64,000 nt of DNA, taken from Zoogloeaceae bacterium (GTDB lineage: Bacteria; Pseudomonadota; Gammaproteobacteria; Burkholderiales; Rhodocyclaceae). Below, piece after piece: positions 7,369 to 15,032 of this stretch; position 1 is the first letter of the stretch; each line of letters opens with the position of its first letter. The position numbers and the translations under genes are program-made. The notes below the pieces were generated by a model that saw only the letters and a list, made by a program, of their open reading frames with translations, was not told the DNA's origin and made no database searches. The DNA lies in contig JACKLY010000005.1 in assembly GCA_024235655.1 (NCBI GenBank), positions 62,001 to 126,000 on the forward strand, written 5' to 3'.

Positions 7369-8274
7369 TCAGGAAGGACGGGAGGGGGGCTGCTGACGAT
7401 CTCGCCGCTGGCTTTTCCAGATATTGATCGACAGGAAAATCAGAAAGGCAAGGAAGGTCACGAAGCCGGCAGCCATGAAATAAAGCGAGTAATCCGTGCG
7501 GTAGCGACCGGTTTTCGGATCGTAGACGGAGCACAGAATGCGGATGCGTTCCATCAGTTCCTTGACAGTGCTGACCTCGGCAGGAATGGCAGAGCCAGCT
7601 ATCAGGAGTTTCAACGGTTCAGCCAGATCCTTGACGCCGAATTTTTCGCCATAGACTTGCCGCACGATGATGCCTTCCGCATCGACCAGCGTCACTTGGT
7701 TGAGATGGTCAAATCCTGCTGGTGTAGCAACGAAACTGAAGCCGAAGTTTCCGGTAACTTCATTGACAATGGCTGTGGCTGGGCTGAGAAATTCCCAGTT
7801 GGGCAGGGTGAGGCCGTAGCGAACCGAGAAGTCCTTCATCGCCTGTGGCGAATCGAATGGCTGGTTGAAACCGATGGTCACGATATTGAAGCGGTCGGCC
7901 CCCATGACGCTGACTGTTTCAGCAACCGCTTTTTGCAGGTTGCGCGTGGTTGTCGGGCATACCTGAAAGCAGGCGGTGTAGATGAAGTTGACCAGGAGCG
8001 GCTTGCCCCGGAATCTGGATAGTTCAACGGGCTTGCTGTTACGGTCAAGCAGGACAAAATCGCCGACCGGCTTGCCGATGGCCGCCTGAGAACGTTCGAA
8101 AGCAGTTTTTTCGTCCAGACTGGTCAGTGTCAATTCCGGACTGAGAATGGTGGTCGGGCGTGCGGTGAGTTTGGGTTTCTCAGTGTTTGAGTCGGCAGTT
8201 TGTGCCTGCAAGCCAAGTGAGCATGTAGTCAAGGCGAAGGCAAGCAGCGCCTTGAGGGTGTGGGCTAGAGTCAC
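7369..8274 (-). CDS. SCO1/SenC-family copper chaperone with C-terminal membrane anchor
   Basis: The 301-residue protein starts with a signal peptide (about residues 1-25), followed by a thioredoxin-like SCO domain. Copper ligands are visible as C-F-Q-V-C (Cys102, Cys106) and His190, the normal SCO triad. A long C-terminal extension ends in a transmembrane helix (about 262-283), which is not typical of SCO1 and places the domain on the periplasmic face. SCO proteins deliver copper to, or reduce, the CuA site of subunit II. It follows ctaB by two bases (GTG start) and lies downstream of the HCO genes, so it is likely dedicated to that enzyme. Confidence 0.85.
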   Translation of the reverse strand: MTLAHTLKALLAFALTTCSLGLQAQTADSNTEKPKLTARPTTILSPELTLTSLDEKTAFERSQAAIGKPVGDFVLLDRNSKPVELSRFRGKPLLVNFIYTACFQVCPTTTRNLQKAVAETVSVMGADRFNIVTIGFNQPFDSPQAMKDFSVRYGLTLPNWEFLSPATAIVNEVTGNFGFSFVATPAGFDHLNQVTLVDAEGIIVRQVYGEKFGVKDLAEPLKLLIAGSAIPAEVSTVKELMERIRILCSVYDPKTGRYRTDYSLYFMAAGFVTFLAFLIFLSINIWKSQRRDRQQPPSRPS

Positions 8275-8276
8275 GC

Positions 8277-9167
8277 TTAGATCTGCGCGTCGATGATGGC
8301 GCCGAGCAGAACCAGTGTCAGCTGGATCAGCGAAGCATGGAAGCAGGAAAGGGCAGCCTTGCGACCAGGGGCGCGTGTCAGCAGCCAGGCTTTCTGAATG
8401 AACAGTGCTCCGCCGGTTACTGCTGCAACGAGATAGATGAGGCCCAGTCCGAAAAAAGCTGGCAGCAGCGAAGCGGCAACCAGCGCCAGCGTGCTGTAGA
8501 AGATGGTTTGTGCTGCACGTTCGTCGCCTACAACCACCGGCAGCATCGGTACGCCGGCTGCCTTGTAATCATCCTTGCAGGCGATGGCCAACGCCCAGAA
8601 ATGGGGGGGCGTCCACAGGAACAGCACCAAAGCAAGGGCCAGTGGTACTGCACTCAACTGTGGATCCGCAGCAGTTGCCCCGGCCAGCACTGCCCAGCTA
8701 CCGGCCAAACCACCAAATACGATGTTCATCCAGGTACGGCGCTTCAACCAGACGGTATAGACCACTGCGTAGAAAAAAGCGCCGAGGAAAACGTAGAGCG
8801 CCGACCAGGCGTTGAGTGCCAACCAGGCGGCACCGACCGAGGCAACGGTCAGGCTGCCGATCACGAACAGCCAGAAGGGGCCGTGCTTGATCTGGCCGGT
8901 AACGAAAGGGCGGTTGCGCGTGCGTGCCATCTTCGGGTCAAGGTCATGCTCGTAATACTGGTTGAATGCACCCGCAGCAGCAGAAGAAACCAGTACCGAC
9001 AGGGTCAGCACGATCAACTGCAAGGCTGACAGGCTGGGACCGGAGCTGACAGCGAGGCCGGCGAGTGCAGTAAAGGTGATGACCACTCCGATGCGCAGCT
9101 TGAACAGTCCGAGTATGGCCCGGACGTAGGAACCGGAGGCGCTGTGATTTGGCGTCGTCGATTGCAT
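8277..9167 (-). CDS. ctaB: Protohaem IX farnesyltransferase
   Basis: CtaB/CyoE attaches a farnesyl group to haem b, making haem O, the first step towards haem A. The 296-residue protein has the expected multi-helix membrane pattern. The UbiA-family diphosphate site is intact: N-Q-Y-Y-E-H-D-L-D followed by R-T-R-N-R-P (about residues 64-83), and a second Asp-rich loop C-K-D-D-Y occurs near residue 187. It sits downstream of the HCO subunit genes and upstream of sco. With the ctaA genes at 11.98-13.95 kb it supplies the haem for this oxidase-like enzyme. Confidence 0.95.
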   Translation of the reverse strand: MQSTTPNHSASGSYVRAILGLFKLRIGVVITFTALAGLAVSSGPSLSALQLIVLTLSVLVSSAAAGAFNQYYEHDLDPKMARTRNRPFVTGQIKHGPFWLFVIGSLTVASVGAAWLALNAWSALYVFLGAFFYAVVYTVWLKRRTWMNIVFGGLAGSWAVLAGATAADPQLSAVPLALALVLFLWTPPHFWALAIACKDDYKAAGVPMLPVVVGDERAAQTIFYSTLALVAASLLPAFFGLGLIYLVAAVTGGALFIQKAWLLTRAPGRKAALSCFHASLIQLTLVLLGAIIDAQI

Positions 9168-9230
9168 GGGAGTTTTAGGAAAAATCGCAGTGGAAGTTCA
9201 AGAAAATTAGGGTTCAAGTAGCTCCTGAAA

Positions 9231-9276
9231 CCTGCTTGAATCGCCCCTGATCACAGGTAAGGGCGATTCAGGCAGG
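9231..9276 (-). terminator. Long hairpin after HCO subunit I
   Basis: A 16-bp stem with a single G-T type mismatch (CCTGCTTGAATCGCCC pairs with GGGCGATTCAGGCAGG) lies between HCO subunit I and ctaB. On the minus strand it is followed by TTTC only, so it may be a partial terminator or an mRNA-stabilising structure that lowers ctaB-sco expression relative to the subunits. Confidence 0.55.
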
Positions 9277-9308
9277 CCCCACGCCAAGTCCTGGAACTGA
9301 GCGTGGGG
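9277..9308 (-). terminator. Second hairpin just after HCO subunit I
   Basis: CCCCACGC and GCGTGGGG form an 8-bp stem with a 16-base loop, beginning 15 bases past the subunit I stop codon. It has no T run. Together with the adjacent long hairpin it may protect the 3' end of the subunit mRNA. Confidence 0.4.
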
Positions 9309-9323
9309 ATTGCTAGATGTTGC

Positions 9324-11018
9324 TTAGCTGAGCAGCCAGACTTCGGACAGGTACTTCCAGTTCACGAAGTAGTACAACACGAAGGAGACCAGCAGCGCCA
9401 GCACCAGCACGACGGTGCCAGGAACGCCAACGTGGTCGCTGCCATGGTGCGAAGCAGCTGCGGCTGGGGTTTCCGCCGGAATCGGGGTCGGCTTGTCGGA
9501 GACTGAGCCGGCTTCAAGCTTTTCACCGAAGAGCAGGGAGCCAACAACCAGGAAGATCCACAGGCCACCACCAATAATGGTGATGACACCGAAGAAGCCG
9601 GTCATGCCCATCATCAGGTAAGCAGCACCCGGCCACTCATACTGGAACGGAGCGCCGGAGAAGGCCATGTCCCAGTGGCGACGCGAGACGCCGAGTGTAC
9701 CGGCACCCATCATGACCAGGCCGGTGATCGACATGGCGATACCGAACAGGTACGGCTGGATCTGGCAAAGCTTCGGCATGATCATCTTGCGACGGAACAG
9801 CGTCGGTACCAGCAGGTAGGTCACCGCCATGAAGGCCAGCGTTGTACCCGTTACCACGGTAGTGTGGAAGTGACCCGGCACGTAGAAGGTGTTGTGCATC
9901 AGCATGTTGATCTGCTCGGTACCAAGAACGACACCGGAGATGCCGCCGAGGAAGCCGAAGCTGACCAGCGAAATGAACATGCCGGCAAACGCGGGGTTGC
10001 CCCACGGTGCCTTGCGCAGCCACTCGAACAGGCCGTTGGTGAAGCCCTTGCGACGCTGTGCCGCTTCGATGGCGCCAGGTACGGTGAAGCCGTGGATCAT
10101 CGAGGCCATCACAGCAAAGTACATGAAGTACGAGGTGTTCAGCACCTTCCATTCAGCACTCATGCCCGGGTCGGACAGGAGGTGGTGGGCCGAAGCAAGC
10201 TGCAGGAACAGGATGTAGAGCAGGAACGCGCCGCGCGACACTTTTTCCGACAGCGGCTTGGCACCGATGACGATGGCCGGGATCAGGTACCAGATCGATA
10301 CGTGAGCAGCAACGTTGATCTGTTGCGACGAGTGACCCAATGCCCACCAGACCATGCGATACAACTGGGCATCGACTTCCTTGATCAGGCCAACCGACCA
10401 GAGGAAGGTGGGAACCAGAATGCCGGCGCCGGAGAGGATGGTGAACACAGCAATAATTGCCGCGGTCAGCGCACCGAAAGTGACCATCGGGATCGAGCCG
10501 GTATAGGTCTTGTCACGCTTGGCAACGACCAGGGTACCGAAGAATACGGTACAGCCGAGCAGCGCGCCCACTGCGGTCAGAATCAGACCGAGGTAGAAAT
10601 GCGGTGCGGCCTGCATCGGCACGTAGGACGTGAACATCACGCTCGACTCGCCCTGGAAGATGGCGACGTTGGTCATGATGCCGCCAACGACCATCAGCCA
10701 GAAGCCTGTCCAGGCCACTTTCGGGGCGGCTAGGCGGCAACGCAGCAGGGTCGATGAAGCGAAGTACAGCACGGCCATCTCGAAGAACAGGATCCACAGA
10801 ATCAGCATGTCGATACCGTGGGCAGTCAGGATGGTGTAGAACTGATCAGGCGGCAGCAGCTTGAAAGCTGGCCAGCGGGTCATGATCACGCCGATGGCGG
10901 TGATGCCGCCGACGAGCAGCCAGAGAACGGCCACGACGGCGTTCCAGCGCATCAGCTTCTCGGCATGCGCCTCGAATTGTAGCCCGGACGACGGGCAGGT
11001 ACGGTAAGTGGTTGCCAC
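9324..11018 (-). CDS. B-type-like haem-copper oxidoreductase subunit I lacking the active-site Tyr (possible eNOR)
   Basis: This 564-residue catalytic subunit aligns with ba3-type (B-family) oxidases. The low-spin haem ligands are His67 and His385, the high-spin haem ligand is His383 (motif G-H-F-H), and the CuB ligands are His229, His278 and His279. The residue four after His229 is Gln233 (G-H-S-S-Q-Q), where O2 reductases have the cross-linked Tyr (G-H-P-x-V-Y). Loss of this Tyr is the main mark of NO reductases in the superfamily. From memory, Gln here characterises the eNOR family, which I cannot check. Genes for haem A synthesis flank it, suggesting an A-type haem. The start is GTG behind a strong GGGGGGAA ribosome-binding site. 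It is third in an operon with the 50-residue peptide and subunit II, under a predicted FNR/DNR promoter. Automatic annotation would probably call it cytochrome c oxidase. Confidence 0.85.
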   Translation of the reverse strand: MATTYRTCPSSGLQFEAHAEKLMRWNAVVAVLWLLVGGITAIGVIMTRWPAFKLLPPDQFYTILTAHGIDMLILWILFFEMAVLYFASSTLLRCRLAAPKVAWTGFWLMVVGGIMTNVAIFQGESSVMFTSYVPMQAAPHFYLGLILTAVGALLGCTVFFGTLVVAKRDKTYTGSIPMVTFGALTAAIIAVFTILSGAGILVPTFLWSVGLIKEVDAQLYRMVWWALGHSSQQINVAAHVSIWYLIPAIVIGAKPLSEKVSRGAFLLYILFLQLASAHHLLSDPGMSAEWKVLNTSYFMYFAVMASMIHGFTVPGAIEAAQRRKGFTNGLFEWLRKAPWGNPAFAGMFISLVSFGFLGGISGVVLGTEQINMLMHNTFYVPGHFHTTVVTGTTLAFMAVTYLLVPTLFRRKMIMPKLCQIQPYLFGIAMSITGLVMMGAGTLGVSRRHWDMAFSGAPFQYEWPGAAYLMMGMTGFFGVITIIGGGLWIFLVVGSLLFGEKLEAGSVSDKPTPIPAETPAAAASHHGSDHVGVPGTVVLVLALLVSFVLYYFVNWKYLSEVWLLS

Positions 11019-11032
11019 AGGTTATTCCCCCC

Positions 11033-11569
11033 TTATTTTACGTAGATCCGACCGAGCATCGTGTGGTGACCGATACCACAGTACTCGTTACACACGATGG
11101 CGAAGGTGCCGGTCGAAGTCGGCGTCATTTTGACGACGTGTTCGTAACCGGGAATCACCTGGATGTTGATGTTCACCGGCTGCAGCGAGAAGCCATGGTT
11201 GTAATCCATTGACGACAGGTGAATCTTGTATTCCTGACCCTTTTCCAGTTCAAGAATCGGGTACCAGTTCCACAGACGGGCGATCAGGTAACCATCACCA
11301 CCGGGTGGTACCTTGACGACTGGAATATCCATGTCGGTCTCGGTGCGGATGGTGTTCTCGGCAATGAACTTTTCAGCTTTGGCGGCAAACATTTCCGGCG
11401 ATGTCTTGTAGGCCTCGTTGGAAAGGTTCTGCTTTCCGTAGATATGCCAGTAGATCATCATCACGAACATGATCATGCCCCAGACGAAAGCAATGCCGAT
11501 CCACAACCATTCGGTTTTGGCGATCGGCTCCTTCCACCAGAGCCGCGACGGCGGCAGAATTGAACTCAT
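11033..11569 (-). CDS. HCO subunit II with a CuA site
   Basis: Subunit II takes electrons from a periplasmic donor and passes them to subunit I. The 178-residue protein has a single N-terminal transmembrane helix (about residues 20-42) and a cupredoxin domain. CuA ligands are complete: His125, then Cys160, Cys164, His168 and Met171 in the pattern C-x3-C-x3-H-x2-M. The short form with one helix is usual for ba3-type enzymes. CuA is absent from classical cNOR and qNOR but has been reported in some other NO-reducing HCOs, so its presence does not exclude NO reduction. It lies 14 bases before subunit I and 25 bases after the small peptide gene, with a GAGGGAGA ribosome-binding site. Confidence 0.9.
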   Translation of the reverse strand: MSSILPPSRLWWKEPIAKTEWLWIGIAFVWGMIMFVMMIYWHIYGKQNLSNEAYKTSPEMFAAKAEKFIAENTIRTETDMDIPVVKVPPGGDGYLIARLWNWYPILELEKGQEYKIHLSSMDYNHGFSLQPVNINIQVIPGYEHVVKMTPTSTGTFAIVCNEYCGIGHHTMLGRIYVK

Positions 11570-11594
11570 TGGGTTCTCCCTCTAATAGTTGAAG

Positions 11595-11747
11595 TTACTT
11601 GGCGAGCGGGGTGTTCATGATGTCGATAATGCCCCACAGGATGTACAGCACCCCGGGGGATACGACGCCGAGAAACAGCAGCAGAAAATGGTTGTCCAGC
11701 AGCTTTTGCATGAACGGGATGTCGTTATCGTTCTCGTTGTCGGCCAT
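11595..11747 (-). CDS. 50-residue HCO accessory membrane peptide
   Basis: A short gene with a good ribosome-binding site (GGAGGG, 8 bases before ATG) encodes 50 residues: an acidic N-terminus (M-A-D-N-E-N-D) and one transmembrane helix (about residues 21-43). It is first in the operon, 25 bases before subunit II. Single-helix peptides such as subunit IIa accompany ba3-type oxidases, and I infer the same role here. An in-frame ATG pair six codons upstream overlaps the ribosome-binding site and is a less likely start. Confidence 0.7.
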   Translation of the reverse strand: MADNENDNDIPFMQKLLDNHFLLLFLGVVSPGVLYILWGIIDIMNTPLAK

Positions 11748-11836
11748 CTTGATACCCTCCATCATTATTGGCGCCGTCGGCGCACTGTAAATTACAAAAA
11801 AATCAAACTTGTACGGCACTTGGGCACAGTGCTCGA

Positions 11837-11842
11837 AGAATA
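11837..11842 (-). promoter_or_regulatory. Probable -10 element of the HCO operon
   Basis: TATTCT on the minus strand (4 of 6 consensus bases). It places the start point near 11830 and the FNR/DNR box at about -42.5, within one base of class II spacing. Confidence 0.45.
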
Positions 11843-11865
11843 CCTGCAGTGGCAGGTCTGTTGAA

Positions 11866-11879
11866 TTGATCCACATCAA
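11866..11879 (-). promoter_or_regulatory. Perfect FNR/DNR box upstream of the HCO operon
   Basis: TTGAT-CCAC-ATCAA matches the FNR consensus at all ten defined bases. It lies 119 bases before the small HCO peptide gene and 103 bases before the divergent ctaA. A -10-like element at the right distance exists only on the minus side, so the HCO operon is the likelier target. Confidence 0.8.
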
Positions 11880-11889
11880 GAAGCTGCGG

Positions 11890-11922
11890 CGGATTGTCGC
11901 ACGGGGCGCGGATTGTCGCACG
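11890..11922. repeat. Direct repeat CGGATTGTCGCACG, two copies
   Basis: Two exact 14-base copies start at 11890 and 11909, a 19-base period. They lie between the FNR box and the ctaA promoter and may be a binding site for an unknown regulator. Confidence 0.6.
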
Positions 11923-11945
11923 AAACTGACAGTTGAAAAAAGGCC

Positions 11946-11951
11946 TATAAT
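11946..11951 (+). promoter_or_regulatory. -10 element of ctaA
   Basis: A perfect TATAAT 30 bases before the ctaA start. The upstream -35 region (AACTGA, about 16 bases away) is weak. Confidence 0.5.
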
Positions 11952-11981
11952 CCTCCCCTTTTTCAGGTTCTGGATTTTCTC

Positions 11982-13034
11982 ATGAATCACACAGCCCGCC
12001 GACAGATTGCCATCTGGCTGTTTATCTGTTCCACCATGGTTTTCTCTATTCTTGTTGTCGGTGGTGTGACGCGACTGACGCACTCCGGTTTGTCCATTGT
12101 CGAGTGGCAGCCGATCGTTGGGGTCATCCCTCCCCTGAATGCTCAGGAATGGGAAGAAACCTTTGATAAATACAAGAAAACACCGGAATATCAACAAGTT
12201 AACCACCAGATGTCGGTGGATGAATTCAAGGGGATCTTCTACTGGGAATACTGGCATCGCGTGCTCGGACGGCTGATCGGGGTCGTGTTTTTCATCCCCT
12301 TCGTCTATTTCTGGGTCAGGAAGAAAATTGCCCCGGAACTGGTGCCGAAACTGATCGGCATTTTCATTCTTGGTGGCCTGCAGGGGGCCATGGGCTGGTA
12401 TATGGTCAAAAGTGGGCTGGTCGATGACCCGCGTGTCAGTCAGTACCGGCTCACAGCGCACCTGTCGCTGGCTTTCCTGATCTTCATCTCGATGATGTGG
12501 GTGGCCCTGGGGTTGGTGGCGGAGCGTGCGCGTGAAACGACGGATGCCGCCTTGAGAAAAATGCAGAAAACCGGCTTCTGGCTGGCGATTCTCGCTTTCT
12601 ACATGGTGATTACCGGGGGGTTTGTCGCAGGAATCCGGGCAGGCAAGGCCTACAACACCTTTCCGTTGATGAATGGCGATTTCATCCCGCCGGAAATCTT
12701 CATGATCGATCCCTGGTACCTCAATTTCTTCAACAATATGGCCACAACCCAGTTCGATCATCGCCTGGGTGCCTGGCTGCTGGCTTTTCTGGTGCCCTGG
12801 TTCTGGTTCAAGCTGCGCTCGGCACCCGTTTCTGCGCGGGTGAGGAATATTGCCAGCTTGCTGGTGATCGCCATTGCCCTGCAGATTGCATTGGGCATTA
12901 CCACGCTGTTGCTTGCTGTTCCTGTCGCCTTGGGAGCGGCACACCAGGGGGGAGCCATGGTCGTTTTCGCGATCCTGCTCTGGCTTAACCACGAATTACG
13001 GGTTGCGCCAGCGAAATCCGACATTGTCCGATGA
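11982..13034 (+). CDS. ctaA: Haem A synthase (COX15/CtaA family)
   Basis: CtaA hydroxylates and oxidises the C8 methyl of haem O to the formyl group of haem A. The 350-residue membrane protein follows the COX15 pattern: G-G-V-T-R-L-T-H-S-G-L-S (His34) on helix I, W-H-R-V-L-G-R (His92), a T-A-H-L-S motif (His160), Q-F-D-H-R-L in the second half and a terminal A-H-Q-G-G-A-M. No paired N-terminal cysteines are seen, as in alphaproteobacterial and mitochondrial types. It is divergent from the HCO operon, and its stop overlaps the start of a second family member by four bases. Confidence 0.92.
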   Translation: MNHTARRQIAIWLFICSTMVFSILVVGGVTRLTHSGLSIVEWQPIVGVIPPLNAQEWEETFDKYKKTPEYQQVNHQMSVDEFKGIFYWEYWHRVLGRLIGVVFFIPFVYFWVRKKIAPELVPKLIGIFILGGLQGAMGWYMVKSGLVDDPRVSQYRLTAHLSLAFLIFISMMWVALGLVAERARETTDAALRKMQKTGFWLAILAFYMVITGGFVAGIRAGKAYNTFPLMNGDFIPPEIFMIDPWYLNFFNNMATTQFDHRLGAWLLAFLVPWFWFKLRSAPVSARVRNIASLLVIAIALQIALGITTLLLAVPVALGAAHQGGAMVVFAILLWLNHELRVAPAKSDIVR

Positions 13035-13948
13035 GCGCAACTGACGCGCGCCTGCGCCAGATTCGCTGGCTGGCGCTGCTGGTTTGTGCCCTGTCCCTTC
13101 TGGTTGTCGGTATCAGCGCCTATTTGCGACTCGATGCTGCCGGGATCGGCTGCGCACCTTGGCCGGGTTGTTATGGCCAGGTACTGTCAGGCGAGCCGGC
13201 CGCGCTGCATTATGGGTTTGCCCGCTTGTTGCACCGTGCGGCGGCGTCTTCAGCGCTTTTGCTGACCATCTTCCTTGTCTGGCGCTGCATGCGGCCCCAG
13301 CCATTGCTGCCCGCTGCCCGCTATGCTGGCCTGCTGCTACTGTTGATGCTGGCTTTGTCGGGCTTGGGTTTTCTCAGTGCCGATCCTCGCCGTGCGCTGG
13401 TCGGATTTCTCAATATTGTCGGTGGCCTGGGGCTGGTGACCTTCTCGTGGCGCCTGGCCATGGCTGCTGGCGCGCTCGGGAAAGCACCTGAAAGCGCGGC
13501 GCGGGGCTGGGTCCTGCATGCAGGTATTGTTGCCTTGACCCTCGCCGTGATGATGGGCGCCTGGATTGGCGCAACTTACTCGGCGATTGCCTGTTCGTCC
13601 TTACCCTGGTGTGACATGAACCATTGGGGCGCTGCGGACAGCTTGCGCTTGCTCAACCCTCTGGTGCGGCCTGACACCGCCAGTTTGCCGGGTGATGCTG
13701 CGGGGTCATTGCTGCATCTGCTGCATCGCAGCTTTGCCGTGCTTGCCCTGGTGTTGCTGTTTATCGCCGGCTGGCGTGCGCATCGGGTTGCTGCCAGGGT
13801 AGTAGCTTGCCTGCTGGTACTGGTGATGGTGCTGGGCGGCTGGGGGGTGCAAAGCACAGCCAGCCTTTCTGCCCTGTGGCTGATCGTTGCCCATGGCGCC
13901 ATGGCGGCCTTGCTGCTGGCCGCCGTGGCTACCTGGTTGCGCCGCTAG
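13031..13948 (+). CDS. Second COX15/CtaA-like membrane protein with a cysteine pair
   Basis: The 305-residue, roughly eight-helix protein belongs to the CtaA/COX15 superfamily but differs from the upstream ctaA. It carries G-C-A-P-W-P-G-C (Cys41, Cys47) after helix I and C-S-S-L-P-W-C in the second half, like the extracellular cysteine pairs of Bacillus-type CtaA. Histidines of the H-R and A-H-G motifs are kept (L-L-H-R-A near residue 68, L-L-H-R-S and V-A-H-G-A-M near the end). It overlaps ctaA by ATGA, so both should be co-translated. It may partner CtaA in haem A formation or act on a different haem; I cannot tell which. Confidence 0.75.
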   Translation: MSATDARLRQIRWLALLVCALSLLVVGISAYLRLDAAGIGCAPWPGCYGQVLSGEPAALHYGFARLLHRAAASSALLLTIFLVWRCMRPQPLLPAARYAGLLLLLMLALSGLGFLSADPRRALVGFLNIVGGLGLVTFSWRLAMAAGALGKAPESAARGWVLHAGIVALTLAVMMGAWIGATYSAIACSSLPWCDMNHWGAADSLRLLNPLVRPDTASLPGDAAGSLLHLLHRSFAVLALVLLFIAGWRAHRVAARVVACLLVLVMVLGGWGVQSTASLSALWLIVAHGAMAALLLAAVATWLRR

Positions 13949-13980
13949 GAAGCAAAGCTCCTTGGCGGTGAAACGGGAGC

Positions 13981-14463
13981 TCAGTGCTTGCTGCCGTGCA
14001 TATGCTGGTTGGCGGCCGGTGCGCTGGCAGTCAGTTCGCGAACTTCTGCCTTGATTTCCACCGATTCGACCTTCTTGTCCTTGTTTTCGACTTGCAGGGT
14101 GATCGGGACAATGTCGCCCGGTTTCAGTTGCTGCTTGAGGTCCATCAGCATCACATGGTAGCCGCCCGGTGCGAGGCTGACTGGTTTCCCGGCAGCAATC
14201 TCGAGGCGCGGTGCGGCGCGCATTTTCATGACGCCAGAATCCATCTTCATTTCGTGAATTTCAGTCACGCCCGCAACCGGGCTGGAAGCGCCGACGATGG
14301 CTGCGCCTTGCGGGCTGCTCAGTTCCATAAAGGCGCCAGTGGCTTTCTGGCCTGCTACTGTTCCCCGAACCCATGGCGTTTTTACATCGATATCGGCAGC
14401 CCATGAGGTGCCGGCAGAGAGGCTGAGCATGGCAATTGCCACGCAGGTCTTGATTGTTTTCAA
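13981..14463 (-). CDS. PCuAC periplasmic copper chaperone
   Basis: PCuAC proteins bind Cu(I) in the periplasm and load CuA sites, usually with SCO. The 160-residue product begins with a signal peptide ending in S-W-A (about residue 22). The copper site is visible as E-I-H-E-M with downstream M-x-M motifs, and a G-G-Y-H-V-M-L-M-D motif follows; the C-terminus is His/Met-rich (H-M-H-G-S-K-H). I chose the TTG start because a signal peptide follows directly and an AGGAGC ribosome-binding site precedes it; an ATG 25 codons upstream would spoil the signal peptide. It lies in a copper-handling group with the SCO gene at 15.0 kb. Confidence 0.88.
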   Translation of the reverse strand: MKTIKTCVAIAMLSLSAGTSWAADIDVKTPWVRGTVAGQKATGAFMELSSPQGAAIVGASSPVAGVTEIHEMKMDSGVMKMRAAPRLEIAAGKPVSLAPGGYHVMLMDLKQQLKPGDIVPITLQVENKDKKVESVEIKAEVRELTASAPAANQHMHGSKH

Positions 14464-14517
14464 GGAAAGCTCCTGATGGTTTGGTGAATCTTTGAGAGGC
14501 TGATTATAGGGAGTTAA

Positions 14518-14560
14518 AACACTCGGGGAGTGCGGCAAAATGCCGCACTCCCCGAGTGTT
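14518..14560 (-). terminator. Rho-independent terminator with a 20-bp perfect stem
   Basis: Two 20-base arms (14518-14537 and 14541-14560) are exact inverse complements around a 3-base AAA loop. On the minus strand the stem is followed by TTAA within a GTTTTAAC context. It ends the transcript carrying the SCO and DUF1318-like genes before the PCuAC gene. Confidence 0.75.
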
Positions 14561-14582
14561 AAAGGCGCAAGTCAATGAAATA

Positions 14583-15017
14583 TCAGGGTTTCTGGTGCCA
14601 GTTTCCCTTGTCGTCTTCCATCCACCAGCCCTTGTGAAACTGTTCTTTCCAGCGCTTGACCTGGGCTTCGGTGACTGCCGGAATGGCTTCCTTTCCGCCA
14701 TGCGCTTCAGCAATGGCGTAGATCAGGGACATGCGGTCCGGGTTTTCCTGGTCGATCAGTTTTTCTGCAATTTTCTGCAGGGTGTAGTTATCGGTCAATT
14801 TGCTTCTATCGTGCATCTTGACCATGCCTTTGTCGTCCAGGCCAATGACACCTGATTCGTAAAACCTGACCAGGCGCGAATAGCGCTGTGCCATCGCATG
14901 CTTGAGGACAATGACCGGCGGGGTGCCAATATCAAGGTTGATTTTTTCGGGGGGCGGGGCGGCTTGTGCTGCCGTGGTCAGTGCCAGCGTGGCCAGCAAC
15001 ATCATCAGTTTTTTCAT
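14583..15017 (-). CDS. Exported DUF1318/YdbL-like protein
   Basis: The product is 144 residues with a clear Sec signal peptide (cleavage near A-Q-A, residue 19). The mature part resembles the YdbL/DUF1318 family: a G-V-I-G-L motif, a central helical stretch and a tryptophan-rich end (G-W-W-M-E-D-D-K-G-N-W). The molecular function of that family is not known to me. It lies 15 bases downstream of a lipoprotein SCO gene and upstream of a strong terminator. This could tie it to copper or oxidase assembly, though YdbL homologues elsewhere sit with outer-membrane lipid genes. Confidence 0.55.
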   Translation of the reverse strand: MKKLMMLLATLALTTAAQAAPPPEKINLDIGTPPVIVLKHAMAQRYSRLVRFYESGVIGLDDKGMVKMHDRSKLTDNYTLQKIAEKLIDQENPDRMSLIYAIAEAHGGKEAIPAVTEAQVKRWKEQFHKGWWMEDDKGNWHQKP

Positions 15018-15032
15018 AACGAACTCCTGGGG

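Noticed and set aside
11748..12992. Long upstream extension of the 50-residue HCO peptide, antisense to ctaA
   Set aside because: The extra residues are low-quality shadow sequence of ctaA; only the final 50 codons have a ribosome-binding site and a sensible membrane helix.
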